Shown here: positions 33,743 through 42,858 of the stretch, piece by piece | Numbering within the stretch: position 1 is the first letter of the stretch | Layout: the number at the start of each line of letters is the position of its first letter | Position numbers and translations under genes: made by a program | Notes under the pieces: generated by a model | Told to the model about the DNA's origin: nothing | Database searches by the model: none | The model's input: only the letters and a program-made list of their open reading frames with translations | NCBI RefSeq assembly: GCF_000559085.1 | Contig: NZ_JALN02000001.1 | Coordinates: 1,736,001-1,800,000 of the forward strand | DNA length: 64,000 nt | From: Mycolicibacterium aromaticivorans JS19b1 = JCM 16368 | GTDB lineage: Bacteria; Actinomycetota; Actinomycetes; Mycobacteriales; Mycobacteriaceae | Direction of reading: 5' to 3'

Positions 33743-36145
33743 TCAATCTTGCACCGCGGGCTCGGTCCGCCACAACATCCGCGGTTCACCCAGCACCCTG
33801 CCCTGCACCCACCAGGCCACCTCGACCAGACCGGCGGCGAGCAAACCCATCGCCAGGCCGGTCGAGGTGATCTCCAGGTTGGAGGGATCGAGCATGAACG
33901 CCTTACGTGCCGCTGGTATGGCGAAGATCACCACGTAGGCCAGCCCAGAGGCGACCACCAGCGCCACCCGCCACCACTGGTAGGGCCGGGCTACCACCGC
34001 GAGCACCCAGACCGCCCCCATCAGCAGGGTGATCAGCGCGGCGGTCGAGGCCTGGGTTTGCTCGGTCATAGTCGCGTCGGTCTTGTGATTGGCGATCAGG
34101 TAGGACGCGTAGGTCATCACGCCGATCACCACCCCAGACGGCAGTGCCGAGGTCATCACGCGCCGCACGAACCCGGTGTGAGCGCGTTCGTTGTTGGGCG
34201 CCAGAGAAAGGATGAAGGCCGGGATGCCGATGGTGAACCACGCCGCGATCGTCACGTGGATCGGCTGAAACGGGTAGAGCAGCGAGGGCGTGCCGAACAG
34301 CTTGTGGGACAACCCGGCCAACCCCACCAGCAGGGCGAGCAGGACCGAGTAGACGGTCTTGGTGAGGAACAGGTTGGAGACCCGCTCGATGTTTCCGATG
34401 ACGCGCCTACCCTCGCCGACCACATATGGCAGGGTCGCGAACTTGTTGTCCAGCAGCACGATCTGCGCCACCGCGCGCGAAGCCGGGGAGCCCGAGCCCA
34501 TCGCCACCCCGATGTCGGCATCCTTGAGCGCCAGCACGTCGTTGACGCCGTCGCCGGTCATCGCGACGGTGTGGTCGCGCGACTGCAGGGCGTGCACCAT
34601 GGCCCGTTTCTGGTCGGGACGCACCCGGCCGAACGTGGTGTAGGTGGCCATCGCATCGGCCAAGGCGCCGATGTCCGTCGGCAGCCGGCGGGCGTCCAGG
34701 GTCTCGCCGTGCAGGCCCAGCGTCCCAGCCACCGCCCCGACCGACACGGCATTGTCACCCGAGATCACCTTGACCGAGACATGTTGCGAGGCAAAATATT
34801 CCAGGGTATCCCGGGCGTCGGGCCTGACCCGCTGCTCGAGCACCACCAGCGCCACCGGGGTGACCTGTCCGGGCGCATCCGGACTGTCCACCGGCAGATC
34901 ACTGGCGCCCAGCAGTAATACCCGCATGCCGCGGGCGCCGATCTCCTCGGCCTGCGCGGCGGTCGGCGAGTCGGGGTCCAACAGGACGTCGGGGGCACCG
35001 ATCAGCCAGTTCCCCTGCTCGCCGTAGGAGACCCCGCTCCACTTCGTGGCGGACTTGAACGGTGCTGCGGCCGTCGCGGTCCAGCCCGGCGGGTGCGGAT
35101 AGGCCTCGGCGATCGCCTGCATGCTGGCGTTGGGCTTGGGGTCGTCGGCGGCCAGTGCGGCCAGCACGTCGGCCACCCGGTGGTCGTCCTCGCCCAGCGC
35201 CGTGACCTCAGCCAGCCGCATGCCGTTCTCGGTCAGGGTGCCGGTCTTGTCTGCGCAGACCACGTCGACGCGGGCCAGCCCTTCGATGGCGGGCAGTTCC
35301 TGCACCAGACATTGCCTGCGCCCCAACCGGATCACCCCGACCGCGAACGCGATCGACGTCATCAACACCAGGCCCTCGGGAACCATCGGCACCAGGGCAC
35401 CGACCATCCGCAGCACCGACTCCCGCCAGCCCACGTCCGTCGTGAACAGCTGGGTGTAGATGACCAGCAGCCCGGTGGGCCACAGCAGGTAGGTGATGAA
35501 CTGCAGGATCTTGTTGATGCCGCTGCGCAATTCGGATTTGACCAGGGTGAACTTGCTGGCCTCCTCGGCGAGCTTGGCGGCGTAGGCTTCCCGGCCAACC
35601 TTGGTGGCGCGATAGGCGCCCGTGCCGGCGACCACGAAGCTGCCCGACATGACGGTGTCGCCGGCGTGTTTGGCGATCGGGTCCGCCTCGCCGGTGAGCA
35701 GCGACTCGTCGACCTCGAGGTTGGCGGCCTCGAGCAGTTCGCCGTCGACGACGATCTGGTCTCCCGGGCCGAGCTCGATGATGTCGTCGAGCACCACCTC
35801 GTTGGGCGGCAACGGTTTTGTGCCCGTCCGGCGGCGCACGGTGGGTCTGGCCTGCCCGACGATAGCGAGGTTGTCCAGCGTTTTCTTGGCGCGTAGTTCC
35901 TGGATGATGCCGATGCCGCTGTTGGCGATGATGAGCAGCCCGAACATCCCGTTGATCAGCGACCCGGTGGACAGCACGATCAGCAGCAGCACCCCGAGGA
36001 TGGCGTTGATGCGGGTGAACACGTTGGCCCGCACCACCTCCGCGACACTGCGCGAGGCGCGGGTTGGGACGTCGTTGGTTTGGCCGGCGGCGATCCGGGC
36101 AGCGACGTCGTCTGCGGACAGGCCTGTTGCGACAGCGGCGGTCAT
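33743..36145 (-). CDS. ctpE: P-type ATPase CtpE
   Basis: 800 aa, close to the 797-aa M. tuberculosis CtpE (Rv0908), which has been linked to Ca2+ uptake and cell-surface integrity. Visible motifs: TGEAD (actuator), [12 protein letters not shown] with the phosphorylated Asp, KWSGVSYG in the nucleotide domain, and [24 protein letters not shown] at the hinge. Ten helices are predicted. The ATG at 36145 is chosen; a TTG three codons upstream is possible. Second membrane-linked gene in a six-gene leftward operon from echA6. The antitoxin-like gene starts 3 nt after its stop. Confidence 0.92.
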   Translation of the reverse strand: MTAAVATGLSADDVAARIAAGQTNDVPTRASRSVAEVVRANVFTRINAILGVLLLIVLSTGSLINGMFGLLIIANSGIGIIQELRAKKTLDNLAIVGQARPTVRRRTGTKPLPPNEVVLDDIIELGPGDQIVVDGELLEAANLEVDESLLTGEADPIAKHAGDTVMSGSFVVAGTGAYRATKVGREAYAAKLAEEASKFTLVKSELRSGINKILQFITYLLWPTGLLVIYTQLFTTDVGWRESVLRMVGALVPMVPEGLVLMTSIAFAVGVIRLGRRQCLVQELPAIEGLARVDVVCADKTGTLTENGMRLAEVTALGEDDHRVADVLAALAADDPKPNASMQAIAEAYPHPPGWTATAAAPFKSATKWSGVSYGEQGNWLIGAPDVLLDPDSPTAAQAEEIGARGMRVLLLGASDLPVDSPDAPGQVTPVALVVLEQRVRPDARDTLEYFASQHVSVKVISGDNAVSVGAVAGTLGLHGETLDARRLPTDIGALADAMATYTTFGRVRPDQKRAMVHALQSRDHTVAMTGDGVNDVLALKDADIGVAMGSGSPASRAVAQIVLLDNKFATLPYVVGEGRRVIGNIERVSNLFLTKTVYSVLLALLVGLAGLSHKLFGTPSLLYPFQPIHVTIAAWFTIGIPAFILSLAPNNERAHTGFVRRVMTSALPSGVVIGVMTYASYLIANHKTDATMTEQTQASTAALITLLMGAVWVLAVVARPYQWWRVALVVASGLAYVVIFAIPAARKAFMLDPSNLEITSTGLAMGLLAAGLVEVAWWVQGRVLGEPRMLWRTEPAVQD

Positions 36146-36173
36146 CGTGACCAACTCTCTTCCCGCAAGCGGA

Positions 36174-37760
36174 TCATCGGAAGAACGTTCCCATCTTGTC
36201 CTCGTCGTAGTACTCGAGGGTCAGCTTGTCGCCGTCGAAGGTCGCCGTGGAAATGCTTCCGGGCGGGAAGTTCTCAGAGGGGAACGCGAACGTGAAGACG
36301 TCGCCGTCCCAGTGGCTGAGTTCAAGGGTGTCCGGCCGCGGCCCCAACGACAGCGTGAGCTTGCCATCCTTCTCGGCGACCACGGCCGCGCCCCAGTAGT
36401 CGTTGCGATAGGTGCCGACATACCTGGCGGCCGGTTGGGCCGGGGCCGGGTTGGCCGGCGGTGTCTTGCCTGCCAGCGTGCCGAACGGCTTGTCCATGTC
36501 GGCGAACGCGTGCGCGTACAGCGCGCGCCAGTCCTGGCGCACCTCGCCGAACTGGACGAGGTCGGCGAATTCGGCGGTCAGCGTCTCCGGGATGCCCGTC
36601 GGGGTGGCGTTGGTCAGTGCGACGATCGCGACGTCGGCTGATGGGATGATCACGAAGTTGGTTGCGGCGCCGAGGTCGAACGCCCCGGAATGGCTCAGCT
36701 GCACTCGCGCCGCTGACGTGGTGCCGACGTTGAACCCGTACCCGTAGAAGCCGGAGCGCATCGCCGGCTCCGTCGGCGGGTTCGACACGATCTGCGGGGA
36801 CACCGCGGGCAGCAGCGCGGCGGGGTCGACGATCTGCCGACCGTTGTATTTTCCTCCCGCCAGCATCATCGTCAGCCAGTGGGTGAGGTCGTTCACCGAG
36901 GAACTCACCCCACCGGCGGGCGCTTCGGGGTCGGCGTCACGCTTGTAGAGCGGCTTGTAGGCCCCGTCGATGCGGATGTGCCCGACCGCCTTGTCCGTCC
37001 TGGCCTCGTAGTCGGCGAACCGGGAGCTGGTCGACGCCATGCCCAGCGGCCGGTAGAGCACCTCGTCGCTGAGGTCCTCCCAGGACTTGCCGGCCGCCAC
37101 TGCCACCGCCTCGGCGGCTGCGGTCAACCCGAAGTTTGTGTATGCGTAGGAGATTCGGAACGGCGCGAGTGGAAGCTGACGCAGGCGTTCCAGGATGTAG
37201 CGCCGGTCGTAGCCGAGGTCCTCCAGCTGATCCCCGGCGTGGTCAGGCAATCCGGAGCGGTGCGAATACAGGTCACCGACGGTGACCATCCTGGTCGCGG
37301 CCGGGTCCGACAGCGCGAACCACGGCAACTTGTCGATCACCGGGGTGTTCCAGCCGACGGCGTTCTGGCTGACCTGATGGGCGACGACGGTGGCGCCGAT
37401 CGGTTTGGACACCGACGCGAGCTGGAACACCGTGTCCGGGTCGACCTTGTTCGAGGGGTCGTCAGCGGAACGGGTAGCGTCCTTGACGCCAAAGCCTTTG
37501 GCGTACACGGTCTTACCGCCGTGCACCACCGCAACCGCCATCCCGGGGATGCCGGCGGACTTCATCAGGTCGGCGGCGATGCCGTCGAGTTTGGCTACGG
37601 CGTTGTCAACGGCGTTGTCCGGCAGCGCCATGGCGGGCACCAGCGGCGGTGGCTGGTCGGACAGCGACGGGCGCGTCTCGGGCTTGGATGCCGTGCCGCT
37701 ACACGCGGTGAGCGCGGCGACCAGGGCGACGATCGCGGCGCGTGCTGCCAGAGCGGTCAT
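36174..37760 (-). CDS. Beta-lactamase-fold serine hydrolase lipoprotein (Rv0907-like)
   Basis: 528 aa. Signal peptide with lipobox LTACSG, then a class-C beta-lactamase/penicillin-binding fold (about residues 45-370): [16 protein letters not shown] holds the S-x-x-K nucleophile, [15 protein letters not shown] the Y-x-N motif, and a C-terminal domain of about 100 aa follows. Acts outside the membrane, probably on peptidoglycan or an ester. TACGGT (37773-37768) lies 7 nt before the ATG at 37760, so it may have its own leaderless transcript; a GTG at 37769 would overlap that box. Same gene order as Rv0906-Rv0908. Confidence 0.88.
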   Translation of the reverse strand: MTALAARAAIVALVAALTACSGTASKPETRPSLSDQPPPLVPAMALPDNAVDNAVAKLDGIAADLMKSAGIPGMAVAVVHGGKTVYAKGFGVKDATRSADDPSNKVDPDTVFQLASVSKPIGATVVAHQVSQNAVGWNTPVIDKLPWFALSDPAATRMVTVGDLYSHRSGLPDHAGDQLEDLGYDRRYILERLRQLPLAPFRISYAYTNFGLTAAAEAVAVAAGKSWEDLSDEVLYRPLGMASTSSRFADYEARTDKAVGHIRIDGAYKPLYKRDADPEAPAGGVSSSVNDLTHWLTMMLAGGKYNGRQIVDPAALLPAVSPQIVSNPPTEPAMRSGFYGYGFNVGTTSAARVQLSHSGAFDLGAATNFVIIPSADVAIVALTNATPTGIPETLTAEFADLVQFGEVRQDWRALYAHAFADMDKPFGTLAGKTPPANPAPAQPAARYVGTYRNDYWGAAVVAEKDGKLTLSLGPRPDTLELSHWDGDVFTFAFPSENFPPGSISTATFDGDKLTLEYYDEDKMGTFFR

Positions 37761-37778
37761 GGCTTGCACCGTAGTGGC

Positions 37779-38885
37779 TCACAGTTGCCACCACTTGTCT
37801 ATTGCTTCCGCCGCGCCCGCGACGACCCGGCCACCGGGCCTCGGCACCGCTGCCTGCACGCCGGCATCGTCGGCGGCCGCCAGCATCCGCTCGACCGGCT
37901 CGGCCCACGGATGGGGAGCCAGCCGGAACGTGCACCAGTGGATCGGGACCAGTAGCCCGGCATCGGTGACATCGCGGTGGGCGCGCACCGCCTCCTCCGG
38001 GTTCATGTGGATGTCCGGCCAGGACTTGTTGTACGCCCCGATGGGCATCAACGTGAGGTCGAAGGGGCCGTGCTCGGCGCCGATGTCGCAGAAGCTGCGG
38101 GTGTAGCCGGTGTCGCCGCCGAAGTAGGCGCGGTGCTGCGGGCCGATGATCGCCCATGACGCCCACAGCGTGGTGTTGCGGGACAGGAACCGGCCGGAGA
38201 AGTGCCGCGCGGGCGTGCACACCAGGGTGAGGTCCCCGATGCGGACGTCGGCGTTCCAGTCGAGTTCGATGATGCGCTCCGGCGGGACACGCCACTGCCG
38301 CAGGTGGGCGCCGACGCCGAGCGGCACGACGAACGGCGCCCGCTGGGTGCGGACCAGTCCGAGCACGGTGTCCATGTCGAGATGGTCGTAGTGGTCGTGG
38401 CTGATCACGACCGCATCCAGCGCGGGGAGCGCCTCCAGCGGGGCGGGCACCGGATGCAGCCGCTGGGGCCCGACGGTGCGCGAGGGCGAGCACCGCTCAC
38501 TCCACACCGGATCGGTGAGCACCCGGTAGCCGTCGATCTCCAGCAGTGCCGTCGAATGGCCCAGCCAGCTGACCGCCAGCGGTTCGGACTCGGTGGCCGC
38601 CGGCGCGACCAGCGGCACGGTGCCGGCGGGGCGGCTGGCCGAGCGGGAGGACAACATGTCGAACAGGACGAGGCGGCTCTCCTCGGAGTCCAGCCGCAGC
38701 GCGGAGGCCGGCTCCAGATTGTGGAACACCCCTTCGCGGTAGTTAGGCGAGGCGTCGGCGACCGGCCGGATCTCGGCGGGCCCGGCCCCCAGCGACGCGG
38801 GGGCGTCGTTCAGGGCGCGCAGCAGCCACCCGCCGCCTGCCAGCGATGCGGTCCCGGCGGCCAGCCGAAGAGCGGCCCTCAGCAC
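37779..38885 (-). CDS. Metallo-beta-lactamase fold phospholipase-like protein (Rv0906-like)
   Basis: 368 aa, close to the 372-aa Rv0906. It belongs to the NAPE-PLD/UlaG-like MBL group: VSWLGHSTALLEIDGYRVLTDPV, then HDHYDHLD with the zinc ligands, TPARHFSGR, YFGGDTGYTRSF and VPIHWCTF. An N-terminal hydrophobic stretch (LRLAAGTASLAGGGWLL) may anchor or export it. The GTG at 38885 follows the echA6 stop with no gap, so translation is coupled. Acts on phospholipid-type esters by family analogy. Confidence 0.87.
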   Translation of the reverse strand: MLRAALRLAAGTASLAGGGWLLRALNDAPASLGAGPAEIRPVADASPNYREGVFHNLEPASALRLDSEESRLVLFDMLSSRSASRPAGTVPLVAPAATESEPLAVSWLGHSTALLEIDGYRVLTDPVWSERCSPSRTVGPQRLHPVPAPLEALPALDAVVISHDHYDHLDMDTVLGLVRTQRAPFVVPLGVGAHLRQWRVPPERIIELDWNADVRIGDLTLVCTPARHFSGRFLSRNTTLWASWAIIGPQHRAYFGGDTGYTRSFCDIGAEHGPFDLTLMPIGAYNKSWPDIHMNPEEAVRAHRDVTDAGLLVPIHWCTFRLAPHPWAEPVERMLAAADDAGVQAAVPRPGGRVVAGAAEAIDKWWQL

Positions 38886-39617
38886 CTACGCGCCCTTGAA
38901 CTTGGCGGCGCGCTTCTCGATGCGCGCGACCTGGGCCTCGATGACGTCCTGGCTGCCCCACGCCTTGTCGAACAGTTCCTTGTGGGTGGGCCACTGCTCC
39001 TCGAACGCCCCGTCGTCGTTGAGCACCCGCTTGGACGCCTGCAGGGACAGCGGCGCCAGCCCGGCGATCTCGTCGGCCCACGCCTGGGCGTCGGCCAAAT
39101 CACCGAGGCGGTTGGCCATCCCGGTCATCAGCGCGGTGTCGGCGTCGAGGCGCTCGGCGCCCAGCAGCATGCCGCGCGCCCGCCCGTACCCGACCAGCGA
39201 CGACAACCGTCGGACGCTCCAGTTATCAAGCGCCAGGCCATATTTCGCGATCGGGAACTGGAAGTAGGCTCCGGGAGCCACCACTCGCAGGTCGCAGACC
39301 ATGGCCAGCTGCACTCCCGCGCCGATCGCGGGCCCGTTGATCGCCGCGATCACGGGCATCGGCGCGGCGTCTATCGCCTTGTTCAGCGCGATGGCCTTGT
39401 CGGGGAAATCGGCGGCGAAGACGTCTCCGGACAGATCGGCGCCCGCACAAAATACGGTGCCCTGGCCGGTCAGCACGATCACACGGACATCCTCGGCTGC
39501 GGCCTTCTCGACCGTTTCCCGCAGCGTGTCGACAAGTTCGGAGTTGAGCGCGTTGCGTCGTTCCGGACGCTGCAGCTCGATGGTGGTCACATCCCCCACG
39601 CGGTTGATACCGATCAT
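38886..39617 (-). CDS. echA6: Enoyl-CoA hydratase EchA6
   Basis: 243 aa, the same length as M. tuberculosis EchA6 (Rv0905). Crotonase fold with [25 protein letters not shown] (oxyanion hole) and [20 protein letters not shown]. In M. tuberculosis EchA6 lacks typical hydratase residues and shuttles fatty acyl-CoA toward mycolic acid synthesis. The ATG at 39617 lies 6 nt after TACCCT (39629-39624). Upstream in-frame codons enter the divergent accD3 gene and are rejected. First gene of the leftward operon. Confidence 0.92.
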   Translation of the reverse strand: MIGINRVGDVTTIELQRPERRNALNSELVDTLRETVEKAAAEDVRVIVLTGQGTVFCAGADLSGDVFAADFPDKAIALNKAIDAAPMPVIAAINGPAIGAGVQLAMVCDLRVVAPGAYFQFPIAKYGLALDNWSVRRLSSLVGYGRARGMLLGAERLDADTALMTGMANRLGDLADAQAWADEIAGLAPLSLQASKRVLNDDGAFEEQWPTHKELFDKAWGSQDVIEAQVARIEKRAAKFKGA

Positions 39618-39654
39618 GGTTCGAGGGTACTGGCTCCGATAATGTCGTCGCGTG
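39615..39654. promoter_or_regulatory. Overlapping head-to-head leaderless promoters echA6/accD3
   Basis: TACCCT (39629-39624, minus) is 6 nt before the echA6 ATG; TAATGT (39640-39645, plus) is 6 nt before the accD3 GTG at 39652. The two start codons are 35 nt apart with only 10 nt between the -10 boxes. This is almost the same geometry as the ligD promoter region. Confidence 0.55.
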
Positions 39655-41127
39655 AGCCGGATCGGGGCTGCCGAACTACGCGACGCCGCACTGGACCATG
39701 GTTCCTTCCGGAGCTGGGACAGCGCGCCGCTGGATGTCGGCGCCGACGACGCGTACGCCGGTGAGCTCGAACGGGCTCGCGCCAAGACCGGCTTCGACGA
39801 GGCGGTGCTGACCGGCGAAGGCACAGTCCACGGCCGCCGGGTCGCGGTCGTGGCCTGCGAATTCGACTTCCTTGCCGGGTCCATCGGGGTGGCCGCCGCC
39901 GAACGCGTCACCGCGGCGATCGAACGGGCGACCGCCGAGAAGTTGCCGCTGCTGGCGTCGCCGAGTTCGGGTGGCACCCGCATGCAGGAGGGCACCGTCG
40001 CGTTCCTGCAGATGGTGAAGATCGCCGCGGCCGTCACCCAGCACAAGCGGGCACACCTGCCGTATCTGGTGTACCTGCGGCATCCGACGACCGGCGGGGT
40101 GTTCGCATCCTGGGGCTCGCTGGGCCACATCACCGCCGCGCAGCCCGGTGCGCTCATCGGATTTCTCGGGCCGCGGGTGTACGAGCAGCTCTACGCCGAA
40201 CCGTTCCCCGCCGGCGTGCAGACCGCGGAGAACCTGTTGCGGCACGGCATAATTGACGCGGTCGTCGGCATCGAAGCACTGCGCGCGACGTTGAACCGCG
40301 CCCTGAAGGTCATCACCGATGCCCCGGGTCCCCCGCCGGCGGCGCTACCCGACGAGCCGATCCCCGACGTCCCGGCGTGGGAGTCCGTCGTCGCATCGCG
40401 GCGTCCGGACCGGCCGGGGGTGAGCTGGCTACTGCGCGAAGGCGCGACGGACCGAGTAGCGCTGTCCGGCACGCACGGCGATGCGGCCACCACGGCGCTG
40501 GCACTGGCCCGGTTCGGCGATCAGCCTGCCGTCGTCGTCGGTCAGCAACGCGTTGTCGGCGGGGTGGTGGGGCCCGCGGCTTTGCGTGAAGCCCGCCGCG
40601 GCATGGCGCTTGCCGCCGGGCTGAAGCTGCCCCTGGTGCTGGTGATCGACACCGCCGGCCCCGCGCTGTCGGCGGAGGCCGAACAGGGCGGGCTGGCCGG
40701 CGAGATCGCCCGTTGTGTCTCGGATTTGGTCACGCTGGACACCCCGACGGTGTCGGTGCTCCTGGGCCAGGGCAGCGGCGGCCCCGCGCTGGCGATGGTT
40801 CCGGCCGACCGGGTACTGGCCGCCCAGCACGGTTGGCTGGCGCCGCTGCCGCCGGAAGGCGCGAGCGCCATCGTATTCCGCGACACCGACCACGCCCCGG
40901 AACTGGCTGCGGCACAAGGTGTCCGGTCGCTGGACCTGCTGCGCAACGGCATCGTCGACACGATCGTGCCCGAGCATCCAGATGCCGCGGACGAGCCGGT
41001 GGAGTTCGCGCACCGACTGTCCGTGGCGATCGCGCGCGAGATCCATGATCTGCGCGAGACCTCCGCGGAGCAGCGGTACACCGCCCGGCTGGCGCGCTAC
41101 CGGCGAATCGGCCTCGAGTCGCGCTGA
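39652..41127 (+). CDS. accD3: Acyl-CoA carboxylase beta subunit AccD3
   Basis: 491 aa, biotin-dependent carboxyltransferase (crotonase-like duplicated fold). The N half has [22 protein letters not shown] and [13 protein letters not shown]; the C half has [29 protein letters not shown] and [18 protein letters not shown]. Transfers CO2 from carboxybiotin to an acyl-CoA, probably acetyl-CoA, for fatty acid synthesis. The GTG at 39652 is the leaderless start. Divergent from echA6, as in M. tuberculosis Rv0904c/Rv0905. Ends before a strong stem-loop. Confidence 0.92.
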   Translation: MSRIGAAELRDAALDHGSFRSWDSAPLDVGADDAYAGELERARAKTGFDEAVLTGEGTVHGRRVAVVACEFDFLAGSIGVAAAERVTAAIERATAEKLPLLASPSSGGTRMQEGTVAFLQMVKIAAAVTQHKRAHLPYLVYLRHPTTGGVFASWGSLGHITAAQPGALIGFLGPRVYEQLYAEPFPAGVQTAENLLRHGIIDAVVGIEALRATLNRALKVITDAPGPPPAALPDEPIPDVPAWESVVASRRPDRPGVSWLLREGATDRVALSGTHGDAATTALALARFGDQPAVVVGQQRVVGGVVGPAALREARRGMALAAGLKLPLVLVIDTAGPALSAEAEQGGLAGEIARCVSDLVTLDTPTVSVLLGQGSGGPALAMVPADRVLAAQHGWLAPLPPEGASAIVFRDTDHAPELAAAQGVRSLDLLRNGIVDTIVPEHPDAADEPVEFAHRLSVAIAREIHDLRETSAEQRYTARLARYRRIGLESR

Positions 41128-41130
41128 CAC

Positions 41131-41174
41131 CGCACTGAGAGCGAACTTCTCGCCAAATCATCGCTCTCGGTGCG
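41131..41174. terminator. Bidirectional stem-loop terminator
   Basis: Arms CGCACTGAGAGCGA and TCGCTCTCGGTGCG (14 bp with one T-G wobble) around a 16-base loop, lying between the accD3 stop and the convergent phosphoribosyltransferase stop. No T-run. The long perfect stem between convergent genes supports a termination role. Confidence 0.7.
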
Positions 41175-41177
41175 ATC

Positions 41178-41816
41178 TCAGCGTTCGGCGCAGTCCAACA
41201 ACGCAGTCACCTGCTCGTCGGAGGTCTGCCGGAAATCGTCGTAGCCCTGCCCGACCGCACTGAAATACCTTGGCGCGCAAGGGCATACCACGTCGTCGGC
41301 GCAGGAGTGCAGCTCGGCGACGGTGTCCGGCGCGCCGATCGGGGCGGCCAGCACCACCTTCGCCGCGCCTCGCGCGCGAGCAACCAGGCACGCCGCGCGC
41401 GCGGTGGAGCCGGTGGCGAAGCCGTCGTCGACGATCAGCACCGTCCGGCCGGCCAGCGGCTGCGGGGTCCGGCCGCGGCGGTAGCGCGCGACGCGGCGGG
41501 CCAGCTCGGTGCGCTGCTCGGCCTCCACCTCGCCGATCTCGGCGTCGCTGATCACCACGTGCCGCAGCACCGCCTCGTTGATCACCCGCACGCCGTCCTC
41601 ACCGATCGCACCGAAGGCCAGCTCGGGCTGCCCGGGTACGCCGAGCTTGCGCACGACGAGCACATCGAGCGGGGCGGCCAGCGCCTTGGCGACCTCGAAG
41701 GCCACCGGCACGCCGCCGCGGGGCAGACCGAGGACCAGCGGGCTGTCGTCTCGATAGCAGTCGAGACACTCGGCGAGCCGCCGGCCCGCGTCCGCCCGGT
41801 CGGCGTAGCGCTGCAT
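41178..41816 (-). CDS. Phosphoribosyltransferase domain protein
   Basis: 212 aa type I PRTase fold. The PRPP loop is VLIVDDGFATGSTARAA (about residues 127-143), with LGLPRGGVPVAFEVAKAL near the start and DDFRQTSDEQV at the end. Actinobacterial members are often next to or fused with dienelactone hydrolases (Rv0571c). Last gene of the ABC exporter operon, 40 nt after the alpha/beta hydrolase. Substrate base unknown. Confidence 0.8.
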   Translation of the reverse strand: MQRYADRADAGRRLAECLDCYRDDSPLVLGLPRGGVPVAFEVAKALAAPLDVLVVRKLGVPGQPELAFGAIGEDGVRVINEAVLRHVVISDAEIGEVEAEQRTELARRVARYRRGRTPQPLAGRTVLIVDDGFATGSTARAACLVARARGAAKVVLAAPIGAPDTVAELHSCADDVVCPCAPRYFSAVGQGYDDFRQTSDEQVTALLDCAER

Positions 41817-41856
41817 ACCGTCGAGTATTCACCGAACCGGCGAGTTCAGCCCCGCA

Positions 41857-42858
41857 TCAGAGGTTGTTGCTGCGGAGCCAGGAACGAATGGCCTCGACGA
41901 GCTCGCCTTTGCATTCCACCGGCAGCCAGTGTCCGCCTGCCAGCCGGGTCACCGCGAGGCGCGCACACGCCGCGCGCATCGGCTCGCCTTGGCGATTGCC
42001 GGTGATGCTGCAGATGGGATCCCACTCGCCGTTGACGAACAGCACCGGTTGCGACAGTCGGCCGCCGTCGGGCGCCCCACGGGCATAGGCGATGTTGGCC
42101 TCGTCGTTCGTGTACCAGGCGCAGGAGCCTCGAAACCCGCGGGTCTCGAACGCCTGGACCAGCATCGCGAAATCGGCCGGTGGCCACAGCGCCGGGTCGG
42201 CGGCCGTCGGCGGGGCGCGGTGCGCGGACCCGAAACGTCCCCCGTTACGCGTGACCACCGCCGTCGGCGAAACCTTTCCGACCGCGTCAGGGCTGCCGCG
42301 CCGGTACACCGAGGCCAAGGTGGCCGCGCGGTCTGCGTCGAGATCGGCGACCGCAGCGTCGAAATGTGTTGTGTAGTAGCGGTAGTAATCCCATTGACCG
42401 TCGGGGTACTCGTCGGCGGGGTAGATCTCCCGATCAACGAGCGGTACCAGGGTGGCCAGACTGTTCGCGTCGGGGAAGTACGCCCACGATGTCAGCACGA
42501 CTCCGCGGCTCCGCTTGGGTTCGTGCGCGGTCAGGGCGCCCGCCACGATGCTTCCCCAGTCGTGGCCGACCCAGATCGCGGATTCGCCGCCGAGGTGATC
42601 GTGAAATTCCACCATGTCGGCGACGATGTCTTCGATGGCGTAGGCGTCACCGGCCGCAGGCACCGATGAGCCTCCGTAGCCCCGCAGATCAGGGGCGACG
42701 CAGTGCCAGCCGTCGGCGGAGAAGGCCTCCATCTGGGCATGCCAGATCAGCCCGATACTCGGCCAGCCGTGCAGGAACACCATCAACGGGCCGTCGGCGG
42801 GCCCGCTTTCGAGGTAGTGGGTCGTGTGACGCGGCGTGCTGAAGGTTCGGGCGATCAC
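41857..42858 (-). CDS. Alpha/beta hydrolase, epoxide-hydrolase-like
   Basis: 333 aa. HGWP oxyanion motif (FLHGWPSIGLIWHAQ), nucleophile Asp in VGHDWGS, the cap domain from about residue 130, the acid in NGEWDPIC, and the catalytic His in GGHWLPVE. The GTG at 42858 is preferred because it overlaps the ABC stop as GTGA; an in-frame GTG at 42876 would overlap 22 nt. Located in the ABC exporter operon, it may act on the compound exported or detoxified. Confidence 0.82.
   Translation of the reverse strand: MIARTFSTPRHTTHYLESGPADGPLMVFLHGWPSIGLIWHAQMEAFSADGWHCVAPDLRGYGGSSVPAAGDAYAIEDIVADMVEFHDHLGGESAIWVGHDWGSIVAGALTAHEPKRSRGVVLTSWAYFPDANSLATLVPLVDREIYPADEYPDGQWDYYRYYTTHFDAAVADLDADRAATLASVYRRGSPDAVGKVSPTAVVTRNGGRFGSAHRAPPTAADPALWPPADFAMLVQAFETRGFRGSCAWYTNDEANIAYARGAPDGGRLSQPVLFVNGEWDPICSITGNRQGEPMRAACARLAVTRLAGGHWLPVECKGELVEAIRSWLRSNNL

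Noticed and set aside
38202..39764. 520-codon open frame on the plus strand
   Set aside because: Antisense to the MBL-fold gene and echA6 and running into the accD3 start; no domain and no ribosome-binding site.
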